Assembly (NCBI GenBank): GCA_028023455.1 | Contig: JAQFVV010012446.1 | Coordinates: 6,759,501 to 6,823,500 of the forward strand | From: Epiperipatus broadwayi | Taxonomy: Eukaryota > Onychophora > Udeonychophora > Euonychophora > Peripatidae | Direction of reading: 5' to 3' | DNA: 64,000 nt | Part shown: positions 46,275 through 56,249 of the stretch, one piece after another | Layout: each line of letters begins with the position of its first letter | How positions within the stretch are numbered: position 1 is the stretch's first letter | Made by a program: the position numbers and the translations under genes | The notes under the pieces: generated by a model | Told to the model about the DNA's origin: nothing | The model's input: only the letters and a program-made list of their open reading frames with translations | The model's database searches: none

Positions 46275-47102
46275 GGTAATCTTGACTGTTAGCGGTCTTG
46301 ATATTTCGCCCTCTATTTTCAAAAAACTGAACTACATTTTTTTTCCTACTAAATATATCTAAGTATACTAAGTGTATCTAACTATAAATAAACTATATCT
46401 AAGTATAAATGTTAATATAAAAGAATTTAAAAAAACTTACATTTTTATGCGTAGTTTTGACTTGTAAAGTATATCTAACGGTCACAACTGTATATATAAT
46501 TATAAATAAATAAACTATATTAACTATAAATGTTTTTATATAAAGATTAATAAATAAAATAAAAAAGAACTTACATTTCCTGCAAGGCTGGCGTGCGGAC
46601 GACGAACTTATCCACCCTAATAATGTGGAAAATATGTGAATGAGAGCAAAGCGTAAGCTAAAATATCAATTTGGTACCAGCAGACCTTTGTTCTCATCCT
46701 ACCTGCAGGAATTTACATTTAGAAATATACATGAACGTGACACTGTTTTCGTGAATTTCCTCGTGTGTCTAGCTGAAAACTACGCATAAAAATGTAAGTT
46801 CTTTTTTTATTATTTATTAATCTTTATGTAAAAACATTTATAGTTAATTTAGTTTATTTATTTACTTATTTATAATTATATATACAGTTGTGACCGTTAG
46901 ATATACTTTAAAAGTCAAAACTACGCAAAAAAATGTAAGTTTTTCTAAATTCTTTTCTATTAATATTTATATTTAGATATAGTTTATTTATAGTTAGATA
47001 CACTTAGTATACTTAGATATATTTCGTAGGGAAAAAAAAATGTAGTTCAGTTTTTTAAAAATAGAGGGCGAAATATCGAGACCTCTAACAGTCAAGATTA
47101 CC
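46275..47102. mobile_element. Foldback DNA element, about 320-bp arms, 8-bp target duplication
   Basis: Terminal inverted repeats begin GGTAATCTTGACTGTTAG and run about 320 bp inward (through TTTCGCCCTCTATTTT and GTTGTGACCGTTAGATATAC) to near 46580 and 46795. The 8-bp sequence AAAATGTT flanks it exactly (46267-46274 and 47103-47110). The centre, about 46580-46790, is unusually GC-rich (GGCTGGCGTGCGGACGACG) and non-coding. An 8-bp duplication suggests mobilisation by a hAT-type or similar transposase. No transposase is present and no hammerhead motif was seen. Confidence 0.85.
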
Positions 47103-47354
47103 AAAATGTTTATTTGTTAACTTTTGATCTTTTACAAGTTAGAATGTAATTTTAATTTTTTAAAAAAAAACTTATCTTTCTGCATAATGAGAACTTAAAA
47201 GCATTAAGTGCTAAACAGAGTGTATTTCTAAATAAAATTGCAACATAAAGTTTGCAACAATTATCAAAAATAGAATTCAGTTAAATTTAAAAAAAATAAT
47301 GTTATTAGTCAATAAGTTTTACCTTTTTTTCACTTGTATATGTATACAATATTA

Positions 47355-47450
47355 TATATAACCATTAGAAAACAATCAACACTTAGACAATTCCAATATA
47401 GATAACAATCAACAATTTCAAACTGTTGTCAAGGTGACCTCCTTTTAACA
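47355..47450 (+). mobile_element. Family H, single arm
   Basis: AACCATTAGAAAACAATCAAC, CAATATAGATAACAATCAAC and CAAACTGTTGTCAAGGTGACC, in series, match the left arm of the foldback element at 50.6 kb. The right arm is missing. Confidence 0.75.
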
Positions 47451-47486
47451 ATATATATATATATGTACATAGTGTGCAGGAGTGAT

Positions 47487-47572
47487 GTAGAAAAGAGAGG
47501 CTAGAGAGCGGAGATGGATTGAACTTGGAGAGACCATTCCTGCAATGGATTGATAATGGTTGATGATAATAA
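47487..47572 (+). mobile_element. RTE-like LINE, extreme 3' end only
   Basis: GATGGATTGAACTTGGAGAG (47512-47531), then TGCAATGGATTGATAATGG, ending in a GATGATAAT-type tail. It corresponds to the last roughly 80 bp of the LINE ORF plus tail, placed 40 bp after the family H arm. Confidence 0.75.
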
Positions 47573-47784
47573 TATATAGATACTTACATCTTAGAACTGC
47601 CATGATATTTTATTTTATTTTCTATTTATTTCAAATTGATTTATAAGTATGTATGAATTTTGATGTACGCATTAGCTTAATTCCTTCAATTATGAATTTA
47701 TAAAAAGTAAATATTTTATATTTAAAGGAAAACTTTAGTTTACACATTCTTTTCATACCTTGGATTATTAATATTTGAAATTTG

Positions 47785-47972
47785 TTTATTAATAGAATAG
47801 AAAGAATCTATGACTTACATATGTTAAGATTTCTGCACAAAGATAGATCGAAGGATTAAACTGTATGACCAAATGATATTTATTAATAGAATAGAAAGAA
47901 TCTATTACTTACATATGTTAAGATTTCTGCACAAAGATAGATCGAAGGATTAAACTGTATGACCAAATGATA
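47785..47972. repeat. Tandem duplication, 94-bp unit
   Basis: TTTATTAATAGAATAGAAAG starts at 47785 and 47879. The two units differ at essentially one position (GACTTAC versus TACTTAC), so the event is recent. Confidence 0.93.
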
Positions 47973-48163
47973 ATATTATTGTTGGTAGTGGTGGCGTACC
48001 ATTGCTTGCTATCATTTTAATAATTTATTTCGATCAACTCAAATTTAGACTTACTTTATAAAATTAATGTAATACTTTACATTATTACAATGCATATGCA
48101 TAAAACTGATTACTATTATTAATTGAATTTAGTTAAAGTATATATATATATTTTACAAAGAAA

Positions 48164-48570
48164 TCAAGTCATATGTCACATGACCTAATTTAACAAGCTT
48201 GTATTACAAATGTTATATAAAGAGCTTGAAAATAAGCTCTTAACATGCTTTGCAGAATATCCCCAATCCCAGACCGGTTTCTGCTACTGGCTTCCTCAGT
48301 GAGGTGCTAGGATATTCAAGCATTACAAGCTTTGCAGAATATCTAATGCTTGAATATCCTAGCATCTCAGTGAGGAAGCTAGTAGCAGAAACCGGTCTGG
48401 GGTTAGGGATATTCTGCAAAGCTTGTTAAGAGCTTATTCTTATGTTTGAATATCCTAGCACCTCACTGAGGAAACCAGTAGCAGAAAACGGTCTGGGGTT
48501 GGGGATATTCCGCAAAGCTTGTTAAGAGCTTATTTACGAGCTCTTTATATAACATATATTTTTTATATAA
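48164..48570. mobile_element. Family B foldback element with three hammerhead-like units
   Basis: Outer part GTCATATGTCACATGACC..AACAAGCTTGTATTAC..AAAGAGCTTG; the right part ends AAGCTTGTTAAGAGCTTATTTACGAGCTCTTTATATAAC. Unit 1 is inverted (minus, 48268-48304, core intact). Unit 2 (48365-48402) has GTGAGGA for CTGAGGA. Unit 3 (48461-48497) has GAAAACGG for GAAACCGG. Units 2 and 3 are direct repeats of about 95 bp (..GGGATATTC(T/C)GCAAAGCTTG). No frame. Confidence 0.78.
48268..48304 (-). ncRNA. Hammerhead ribozyme core, family B, intact
   Basis: Minus-strand order: CCUCA, CUGAGGA, A, GC-CAGUA-GC, A, GAAACCGGUC, UGGG. Stem I ACCUCA/UGGG(A/G)(U) pairs over at least four bases. Stem III is the palindrome ACCGGU. 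Stem II has only two pairs. Confidence 0.45.
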
Positions 48571-50572
48571 CATTAAGTTTAAATGTGTATATCAAAATTC
48601 ATATATACTTATAAATCAATTTGTTTGGAATGAATAGAAACAAAACATCATGACAGCTCCAAGGCATAAGTACCGATATATAGATATTGAACTGGATACT
48701 TTATTTGCTTCAAAAGCAACCATTGTGAAATGAAAACTAAAATTCATATTTATAGAGATTTTAAAAGAGAAAATTGTATTTAAAAATTGTGTGTTTTATT
48801 TTTTTAAAGAATACATGCCACAGCACATATACTCAATTATCAATGGAAATTGTAAAAACATTGAGATGTTGTTTTTTTCTTTAATGTTTTAATCTATTTT
48901 AAAAGCTGAAACTCATTTTCTAATTTACTAAAAATTGGATTAAAAAGAGAAGTAAAAACATAGGATAAAAAAGAGCCCTAGTTAAAACGTTTTAATAAAG
49001 ATCTAATGAGAGATAACAATTGCATATAAAAGCTGTGTTTTTGATTGAGATATAATAACTTATATTTGCTGACGGTGGACTGCTGACCTATAGATTTTTA
49101 TATTTGCTAATTGCATGGTGAAGTTAGCTAATGCAAAAATTATTTTTGCTGTGAACTATGAAGTCAATACCGCTAAGAGAAAATTGAATTGTCAATTACC
49201 AATTACTGATTAAGAACTGCTAAAGAAATCGCTTAACACTGAGAATTGCTACTATCCAGATAATGCAGAAATTACCTACTTTGAAGAATCATATTAAAAG
49301 TATACCATGTTAAAAACCTTCCAAGATTGATTCTGGAGCTTCACAATTGTGACATCAGGAATGTCCTAAATGCCTATTTCGAAACTGATTCTAAAAATTG
49401 CCTTCATACTCCCAACCAGATAAATGGAGATTTAAAACCATCGTTGTGTAACCCCAATAAAACAAATCTTGCGCACACCGCTGGACTCAATTAATCAGAA
49501 TTGAAGCTCCAAAGGTAATTGAACTTTTTTATATATATTTTAACCAGAGTTTAAATCTCTAAACGTTAGATCCAAAGAATACTAAAATATGATAGGCCTA
49601 TGACTAAGAAATTTGATATTATTATTTCCTTTATTAGATGTTTAAAATCTACAAATTGCAGATAATTAAATTAATATTTTATTTTGTCGGAGAGTGCATT
49701 GTGAGTTAATATTTTATACTCATTGTTTTTATTATTATTATTTGTTGTTGTTTAAAAGCTTTGGCAGATAATAATAATTTTGTATCTCACCCATTCTGTA
49801 TTTGAAATTAATGTAGTTAACGTGTGTTTGCATTACCTGCAGACCATAAATCTTTTGGCTAGCGATTATAGTTGTTTTTCTTATGCATAGATTGTTTTCT
49901 TATATTTCAGATTACATAAAATCGTAATTTTTTCTCTTTCCTTGTATGGAATTAATCTTAAAGGTCATATTATAACATGATTTCTTACGAGAGTTTCGGA
50001 GCATATGACATCCTTGTTTTGTACTGTTGTTTTACGGGGTTAAAGAAAGCTCACTTCACTCTGCTCATGGACTTCCATACAAGATTGTCTTTCCTAAATC
50101 TCTAAATAGGAAAAAATAGAAATTGAAGAGTAGATAAATTGATAGCAGAAAGACCATGATAATTCCCTTTAATTCTTAGATGAGAAAGCAAAATTATCTG
50201 CCAAAGTGTTTAACGCCATAATATTCATGTGCCCTCTCTGACAAAGAAGGTTGGAGAATTTGGGTCAATCTTATATACTAATTTTTTTTTTTTTTAATTT
50301 AATAAAATTCTAAAATTATTAATAATTATATTCATTTTTGGCTAACGTTGATTTCTGTGACCTGTCTTTCAATTGTCTGAACAATGTTTAGGATCTCTTC
50401 CTCTCCCTGAGTCTAGCTGATAGAATTTGATATTCATCATCATTAACTTTTTGATCAATAAATTAAATTTTCTAGGTCAACAGTGACTTAGTGGCGCCCT
50501 TGGTGTCAAAAGAAGTGGAGTGTCTGGTATATTTATAAGTAAGAATGCTCAAAGCTACATGTGTTTATAAGT
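48571..50572. other. 2 kb without a recognised gene
   Basis: An open stretch of 69 codons at 49285-49491 (plus; includes LILELHNCDIRNVLNAYF) has no start codon and no known match. CTTTGGCAGATAATAATAATTTTG (49759-49782) and its partial complement at 50182-50210 form a distant inverted repeat. Otherwise AT-rich. Confidence 0.35.
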
Positions 50573-50852
50573 AACCATTAGAAACCAATTATCACTTAGA
50601 CAATCCCAATATAGATAACAATCAAGAATTTCAAACTGTTGTCAAGGCAACCTCCTTTTAGTAATAGAAGTGGAATTTCACCTCTATTAAAGGTCCCATA
50701 TATTTATATAGATGCTAAAGATATTTGACCAGAGATTGAAATTATTGATAGAATTATTGATTGAAATTGTTAAAAGGTTGTCTTGACAACAGTTTGAAAT
50801 TTTTGATTGTTATCTATATTGGGATTGTTTTCTATTGGTTATATTGAAATAA
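50573..50852. mobile_element. Family H foldback element
   Basis: Left arm AACCATTAGAAACCAATTATC..CAATATAGATAACAATCAAG..CTGTTGTCAAGGCAACC; right arm GTTGTCTTGACAACAG..TTGATTGTTATCTATATTGG..TATTGGTTATATTG. Arms of about 88 bp enclose about 105 bp of AT-rich DNA. No hammerhead core. Confidence 0.78.
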
Positions 50853-50872
50853 ATCATTTGAAAGGAAACCAA

Positions 50873-50996
50873 TCTTTCAGACATGCCCTATTGGTATTAA
50901 TTTGCTTGCACTCACCCGTCAACTATGCTTTTAAAACACTTATTGATGGGTGAGTGCAAGCAAATTAATACCAATAGCGCATGTCTGATTGTTTTC
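50873..50996. mobile_element. Short foldback element
   Basis: AATCTTTCAGACATGCCCTATTGG..TTGCTTGCACTCACCCGTC pairs with GATGGGTGAGTGCAAGCAA..CCAATAGCGCATGTCTGATT. Loop about 20 bp. One copy in the window. Confidence 0.82.
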
Positions 50997-51059
50997 TCTA
51001 GCATGATTTAGATATATAGATCACTAACACATTAATTACATATATTGAAATAATTATTT

Positions 51060-51170
51060 AAATGGCTTTAATGCTCAGGAGTTCATAAAAAGTTTGAGGA
51101 CTGAAAGTACCAGAGCTGAAATCAATCCGAGGATCACTTAACCATGTAGAGCAATCAATATATTGAAATT
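51060..51170 (-). mobile_element. S1 SINE-like copy
   Basis: Minus strand: GCTCTACATGGTTAAGTGATCC, GGATTGATTTCAGCTCTGG, CTCAAACTTTTTATGAACTCC. The TTAAGTG segment near the start is the best-kept A-box-like piece of the family. Confidence 0.62.
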
Positions 51171-51744
51171 ATGATATGAATTCTTTTTAATATTTGATTA
51201 AATTTTTATGAGCAAATGAATGCTTTTAAAACAAGATTTATAATGGAATGAGGGTAATAATAATGAACAGCCATTCAGTGGCCAATTCTAATTCCAAGAA
51301 AAATTCTAGAAATGACTATAAAAACCAAAGAACAGAATTATACTTAGTCTGATAATCCACAAAGACCTAAGAACTATGAATGCCAGATTAACAGTATTAT
51401 ATCTGTTTGGAAACCAAAAATATTAAGTTTCACTTAGGAAGTCACGGATATAAATGTAGATACGCTACTTGTTGAACTACAAAGCCCTTTGCTATATACT
51501 GATAATTCATCACAAAAAAAAATATTTAACGTACACAAACTTTGCGGAAAGCATGAAAAACTTTTGAAATATGTCATGCAATTCAACGTCAAATAATAAT
51601 TCAAATTAGCAGAACAAAAAGCAAAAAAATATCTTCCCCTCATTCATCATCAGAAAACTAACTTTATTCTCTTTATCTCGTTATTCATAATTGAATAACA
51701 ATTTAACAGGAAATTTACGAATTTCGTTCGGAATAAAAATAAAT

Positions 51745-51862
51745 GATTTTACTGCTTGAGAGTTCATAAGTCCAAGCACCAGAAGTAACAGCGTTGGGTG
51801 TGATCCATACCCCTTATGTCCCAGAATCTGCCATTCTAATCCTGCACCAACCATACAGGTCA
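51745..51862 (-). mobile_element. S1 SINE-like copy
   Basis: Minus strand: CTGTATGGTTGGTGCAGGATTAG..GGATCACACCCAACGCTG..TTACTTCTGGTGCTTGGAC..TATGAACTCTCAAGCAGTAAA. The middle differs from the other copies. A 60-codon open frame across it is a by-product. Confidence 0.55.
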
Positions 51863-52245
51863 AAAAAATAAACGTGAAATATTATTAATTGTAGGACTTT
51901 CATCGTTTTAAATAGGTACAATTAAAAATGATATTTCAAACAATAAACTTTATTAAAATGTCTTTGATAATGCTTTGAACACACAGTTTTTCAATGAATA
52001 CAAACTTTAATGCTAAACAATGACCAAAGGATTCGATTTTAAACTCACATCAGCAAATACACCCAAATGACATCCTCCAAAACTTAAACATTAAAATCAT
52101 TTCCATAGCTTAGAAAGTAAAAACTTCTCGTTTGATAATTGTTTTTATAGAGTTTAATCCATTGCTGATCTATTGTAATAAATATCTTCATTTTTGGGGC
52201 GGGATTAAAATAACTATGATACTTATTACATTAGATCAGCAGTTA

Positions 52246-52556
52246 ACCCGGAAGCAAACCTCTCCATAAATGGCACCACTCAGTGCAAGCCAGAGTAATC
52301 AATAGATGCAAGATTTGTGCATAAAATCACTAGCTAGTGCCTATGTATCCAATATCCCCAGACTAGTTTCTAGCTTGCAGATTTCATCAGTGAGGAATCT
52401 TGGATCTGAGGGCACAGCACCTATATCTAATGCCTCACTGACAAAAGCCACAAGTGAAAAACTAGTCTGCGAATATTGGATGAGTAGGCACTAGATAGGG
52501 ATTTTATGCACAAACCTTCTTGCATTCATTGATTACTCTGGCTTGCACTGAGTGGC
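52246..52556. mobile_element. Family A foldback element with paired cores
   Basis: Left arm GCAAACCTCTCCATAAATGG..CACTCAGTGCAAGCCAGAG; right arm CTCTGGCTTGCACTGAGTGG. Two inward-facing hammerhead-like cores: minus strand 52356-52395 (intact) and plus strand 52433-52470 (CTGACAA, GAAAAAC, changed). The two lie 40 bp apart and could pair with each other. Confidence 0.78.
52356..52395 (-). ncRNA. Hammerhead ribozyme core, family A, intact core bases
   Basis: CCUCA, CUGAUGA, then AAUCUGCAAGCUA in place of a clean stem II, GAAAC, UA, GUC, UGGGG. Stem II is weaker here than in other copies. Confidence 0.42.
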
Positions 52557-52617
52557 TTTCTGAATTAAAAAATAATAACAATAGACTAAAATACATTACA
52601 TTAAATAGCTATACCTA

Positions 52618-52870
52618 AAAGAAATACATCTTCTGCATTTGTACAGCAAGAATCACCTCTTCATAATCGAGGCAGCTGATTATAGTCAGGCACTTGCCAA
52701 TGAATGGGTCAGATGACACACACGTCGTTTGCAATTCATGATGATGCATATGTTCATCAGCTTGAAGACATTCATTACATAATTGCAAAGAAAAACATAA
52801 TTTCACTATAGAATGGAAAGAGCAGTCTTTCTTCACAATGATGAAGGCAGGATGTGTTATATATGTCATG
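52618..52870 (-). CDS. Open frame of 84 codons, possible exon, unidentified
   Basis: Codon choice and G+C are better than in the surroundings, and the segment is not a repeat seen elsewhere in the window. The peptide has Cys/His-rich LCNECLQADEHMHHHEL and then alternating hydrophobic stretches (KCLTIISCLDYEEVILAVQM) that look like beta strands. The frame ends in TAG just before GTATAG, so the possible donor follows a stop and does not extend the frame. No protein family recognised. It may be a terminal exon, a relic of a gene, or chance. Confidence 0.25.
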
Positions 52871-53204
52871 CAAATATATCACTTTTAAAAAATATATTCA
52901 TTTTAAAATTGTGCGGGTAATATATAAAAAGTGGATAGTGACTCACCCTGCTCTAGTTAATAATAGCTAGATATTAATTTACTGCTCAATAATTGAATAA
53001 ATTATTCAAGTTAACTATTTACTATTTGATGAAAAATCCTAAGGCTGCTTGAGATCTGAAAAAAATAAGTTTACCTAGCCCAGATGCAAACTCCAAATCA
53101 CGACTACAACAGGATAGTCCACCGAACACTGCAATCACATTATAACGCAATAAATTTTTAAAAATCATTTGAAATCTAAAACCACATATTTGTTGCTATC
53201 AAGC

Positions 53205-53300
53205 ATTGTTAGCCGGGAGGTCATCGCAGCCACCTTGCAAGCAAGCAGTTGATTGCAGATGGTTGTGGGTTCGCCTCCCGGCCGATGCTATGACATATGA
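53205..53300 (+). mobile_element. tRNA-derived SINE (family S2), copy 2
   Basis: GCCGGGAGGTCATCGCAGCC and GGTTGTGGGTTCGCCTCCCGG bracket the module. GCCGGGA and TCCCGGC form a perfect 7-bp acceptor-like stem. The B-box-like GGGTTCGCCTCC is good, and the tail CGATGCTATGACATATGAAAAA is shared with 22.3 kb. The anticodon arm is not tRNA-like, so it is a SINE head and not a tRNA gene. Confidence 0.62.
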
Positions 53301-53579
53301 AAAAACACGCATAAGCTACAAAAACTTAAAATTTAAGCTACCATGAATTTTATTACCTCTATGAAGATTAATAATCATTATTATTCTACTAATCTTGCCA
53401 TTAAGTGTTGTTTTCCATGAATTTAGAAATGGACCATTGTCCTCTATCTATATTGGTAAAACTCCATTATTCAGATTCTAAATTAGAAAATTCACTTTGT
53501 AATTATGTAAATATTTGGCAGTAATAATCTGGATTGTTAAATTGAACGGCAAACATCTAAATGACTACTATCATTGTAC
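53301..53579. other. Non-coding, nothing recognised
   Basis: AT-rich spacer between two SINE-like copies. Confidence 0.35.
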
Positions 53580-53706
53580 ATGAGGTTTGGGGCAATCGTA
53601 GAATGGCAGACTTCGAAATTTAAGATCCACAGATTACAGCCCAACTCTTTCACTTCCGATGCTCGAACTTATGAACTCCCAAACAATAAACATTCAATTA
53701 TTTTTT
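53580..53706 (+). mobile_element. S1 SINE-like copy
   Basis: GTTTGGGGCAATCG..CAGACTTCGAAATTTAAGATCC..CTTCCGATGCTCGAAC..TATGAACTCCCAAACAATAAA..CATTCAATTATTT. Confidence 0.62.
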
Positions 53707-54009
53707 TAACATTAAATACAATTTAAAAGATTAATCAAAAAAAAAAATGTAAATATGTTGACAATTACATGAACTTCTAACTAAAAATAAAGATTTTAAT
53801 TAAAATCAACTATTTTTTTCCAATTAATTTTTTAATAATTATATTATTCATTTGAATACTGATTTTATAAAATGAATTGCTATTTAATAATTTAACAGTA
53901 AAAAAAATTATAATTAAATTATTAAAATTCTTACTAACCTCATTTACCGAATAGCTGTTTCCAATATATGTAAAAAAAAATTATCAATTCATATTAATTT
54001 TCCCGCTTG

Positions 54010-54146
54010 CTTTTAGCATAGTGATAACAGATTCTTGACAATTCAGTTCCTGGATTGATTCCACTTATCTGCACTTTTGACATTCAATCTTCTTATGAAC
54101 TTGCAAACAATAAAGCCAACAGTAAAGCCATCAGATTATTTTTAAT
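54010..54146 (+). mobile_element. S1 SINE-like copy
   Basis: TTTTAGCATAGTGATAACAG..GGATTGATTCCACTTATCTG..CTTATGAACTTGCAAACAATAAAGCC; the last segment is doubled (AATAAAGCCAACAGTAAAGCC). Confidence 0.6.
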
Positions 54147-54699
54147 AGTAGCTTCAAAGCATTGTGATTAATAATTTGCCTCTGTTATTCTTTTCGATTT
54201 ATAACTTGACTAATATAAATTGAATTCCATCTCACATTTTTTACTCAATCAAGTTTTTAAAATTGTAAATACATCAAATAATTATCTGCAGTCATAATAT
54301 ACCTTCTAATATAATTAGTTTTGAAATAAATTTTGTTATATACCTGAACTGTAAAATTAAAAACTTTAAGATTGATAACAACTAAGTGTAACGTTAAGAA
54401 TTTTAAACAACCAGTTATTCAAATATTAGCTATAAAAATATAGTCAATGTCATTGGCCCATGGATATTTTTTATTTACGTAAGCCAGATGTGGTAAGAGT
54501 AAACTTGCATTAAAAAAATATCCAAAATTCATACAAAGAATGCTAAGAAGTAAAAATTCACTACAACGTTCAAATTAATGGTATGAAAAAAATGTAGGAA
54601 ATATTCATTAACAGTAAAAAAACAATTTATTCTACAGTATCTATCAAAGTTTAAAAAGAGAAAACACCGTAAACTTAATTAATTATAAAATTATATAAT

Positions 54700-54925
54700 A
54701 TTATTACTATCTATGTTCTTCATTACTTTTTACAATGCTTTTTTATAACCCACTATGATGGTTTCGATTGCCCCAACAATCTTCTTCAGAACTGCTGGGG
54801 CAATCGAAACTGTCACAGTAGGTTATTAAAAAGCAGTGTAAAAAAGTAATAAAGAACATAGATGGTATTAATATTATATGGATTTGACAATGCAATAAGA
54901 AAAATAAAGTTATAATTATAAAATT
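54700..54925. mobile_element. Family D foldback element with hammerhead-like centre
   Basis: ATCTATGTTCTTCATTACTTTTTACAATGC, then TTTCGATTGCCCCAACAATC, TTCTTCAGAACTGC and GGGGCAATCGAAACTG, then the complementary arm to GAACATAGATGG and ATTATATGGATTTGACAATGC. Minus-strand core: CTGAAGA (54789-54783), A, GATTGT..GCAATC, GAAAC (54765-54761), CATC. The plus-strand arm retains only stem II and GAAACTGTC. Confidence 0.75.
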
Positions 54926-55499
54926 ACTTTAAAATTATTAGAAACAAGATTCATTTAAATTCTGGAAATACAGTCGTTAAAAGAAGTCACTTGAGAGATC
55001 AATAAAACTCTAAATATAAAAGAATTAGACATTATTGAAGAATAATCAGCAATTTTTAGAAGTGGTCATTCATTGGACAAATAACTACAAGATTATTCCC
55101 ATATTCCAATATCAGATACTAGTAATGACTACATACTGTAACTGATGGTATGCTATATGAAAAGATCAACAAAGCTTTCTATACTATTCATACTTCTGAC
55201 ACTGCATAATAACAAATATAATGATCAGTCCCAAATGACATGAGGCCCTCTTTATTTTTTAGCCCCTTATTCATGACTGTGATTCAATATCTGAGGCAAA
55301 CAACTATATATATATAATAAAAATTCATATAACATTGCAATACTAGCCAAAAAAACAAAACTTTACTAAAAAATTTCCGCAACCATGATTTCATCTGTTA
55401 ACAAATACATCTTTTCAAGTGAAATTCAACTAAAAATGCCATCTATATATACCAAACAAACCAGCCTTTCTATTATTCACTTCAAAACCCAACTTCCTA
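54926..55499. other. Non-coding stretch, nothing recognised
   Basis: AT-rich with no supported feature up to the LINE 3' tail. Confidence 0.38.
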
Positions 55500-55508
55500 T
55501 CATCATTA

Positions 55509-56249
55509 TCAACCATTATCAATCCACTGCAGGATGAAGGTCTCTCCAAGTTTAATCCATCTTCTCCGATCTTTAGCTTCTCTTCTCCACATCACCCCTA
55601 CACATTTTCTTATTTCATCCATCCATCTTACATGTGGTCTCCTTCTGGGTCTTTTACAATCTCTTGGAATCCAGTTTAAAATTTCAATTGTCCATCTATT
55701 ATCATCTCTTCTAGCAATATGTCCAGCCCAACTACACTTCAATCTTTTAATTTTTTCAATGAGGTCAGTAACACCTGTTTGTTCTCTTACCCATACATTG
55801 CGTTTTCGATCTCTTCTTGTTACTCCCAACATACATCTCTCCATACTTCTTTGAGTGGTCTGAAGTCTCTGTATTGATCTTCTATTAAGTGTCCAAGTCT
55901 CAGATCCATAAGTAAGAACTGGTAAAACACATTTGTTAAAAACCTTTCTTTTCAAACACATAGGCATATTTCCTTTTAATATCAAGTTATTTCTACCGAA
56001 AGCACTCCAACCAAGTTTAATTCTATGATTAATTTCCTCCATTATGTTTCCATCTGTATTAATAATCTGACCAAGGTATTTGTAACTCTTAACTTCTTCT
56101 AATTCATCATAATCAATCTTTATTTTCATATTTTGAGCAAATCGATTAAACATTACTTTAGTCTTTTTAACATTTATCTTTAGTCCTACTTTCATCTGAT
56201 AACTCCTGCAACATTTCCTGCAGCTCCGAAGCATTATTTGCAAAAACAA
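55509..56249 (-). pseudogene. RTE reverse transcriptase, C-terminal part
   Basis: In-phase protein from the MKVGLKINVKKTKV segment (the next RT motif after FADD) to the natural end LQWIDNG. In order: KSYKYLGQIINTDGN, KLGWSAFGRNNLIL, VLTYGSETWTLNRRS, ERCMLGVTRRDR, KCSWAGHIARRDDNRW, WIPRDCKRPRRRPHVRWMDE, RWIKLGETF. The first 17 codons read out of phase over the end of the previous part. It has no internal stop, so the copy is young. Confidence 0.85.

Noticed and set aside
55534-55854. 106-codon plus-strand frame
   Set aside because: Lies antisense to the LINE reverse transcriptase C-terminus and shows no domain.
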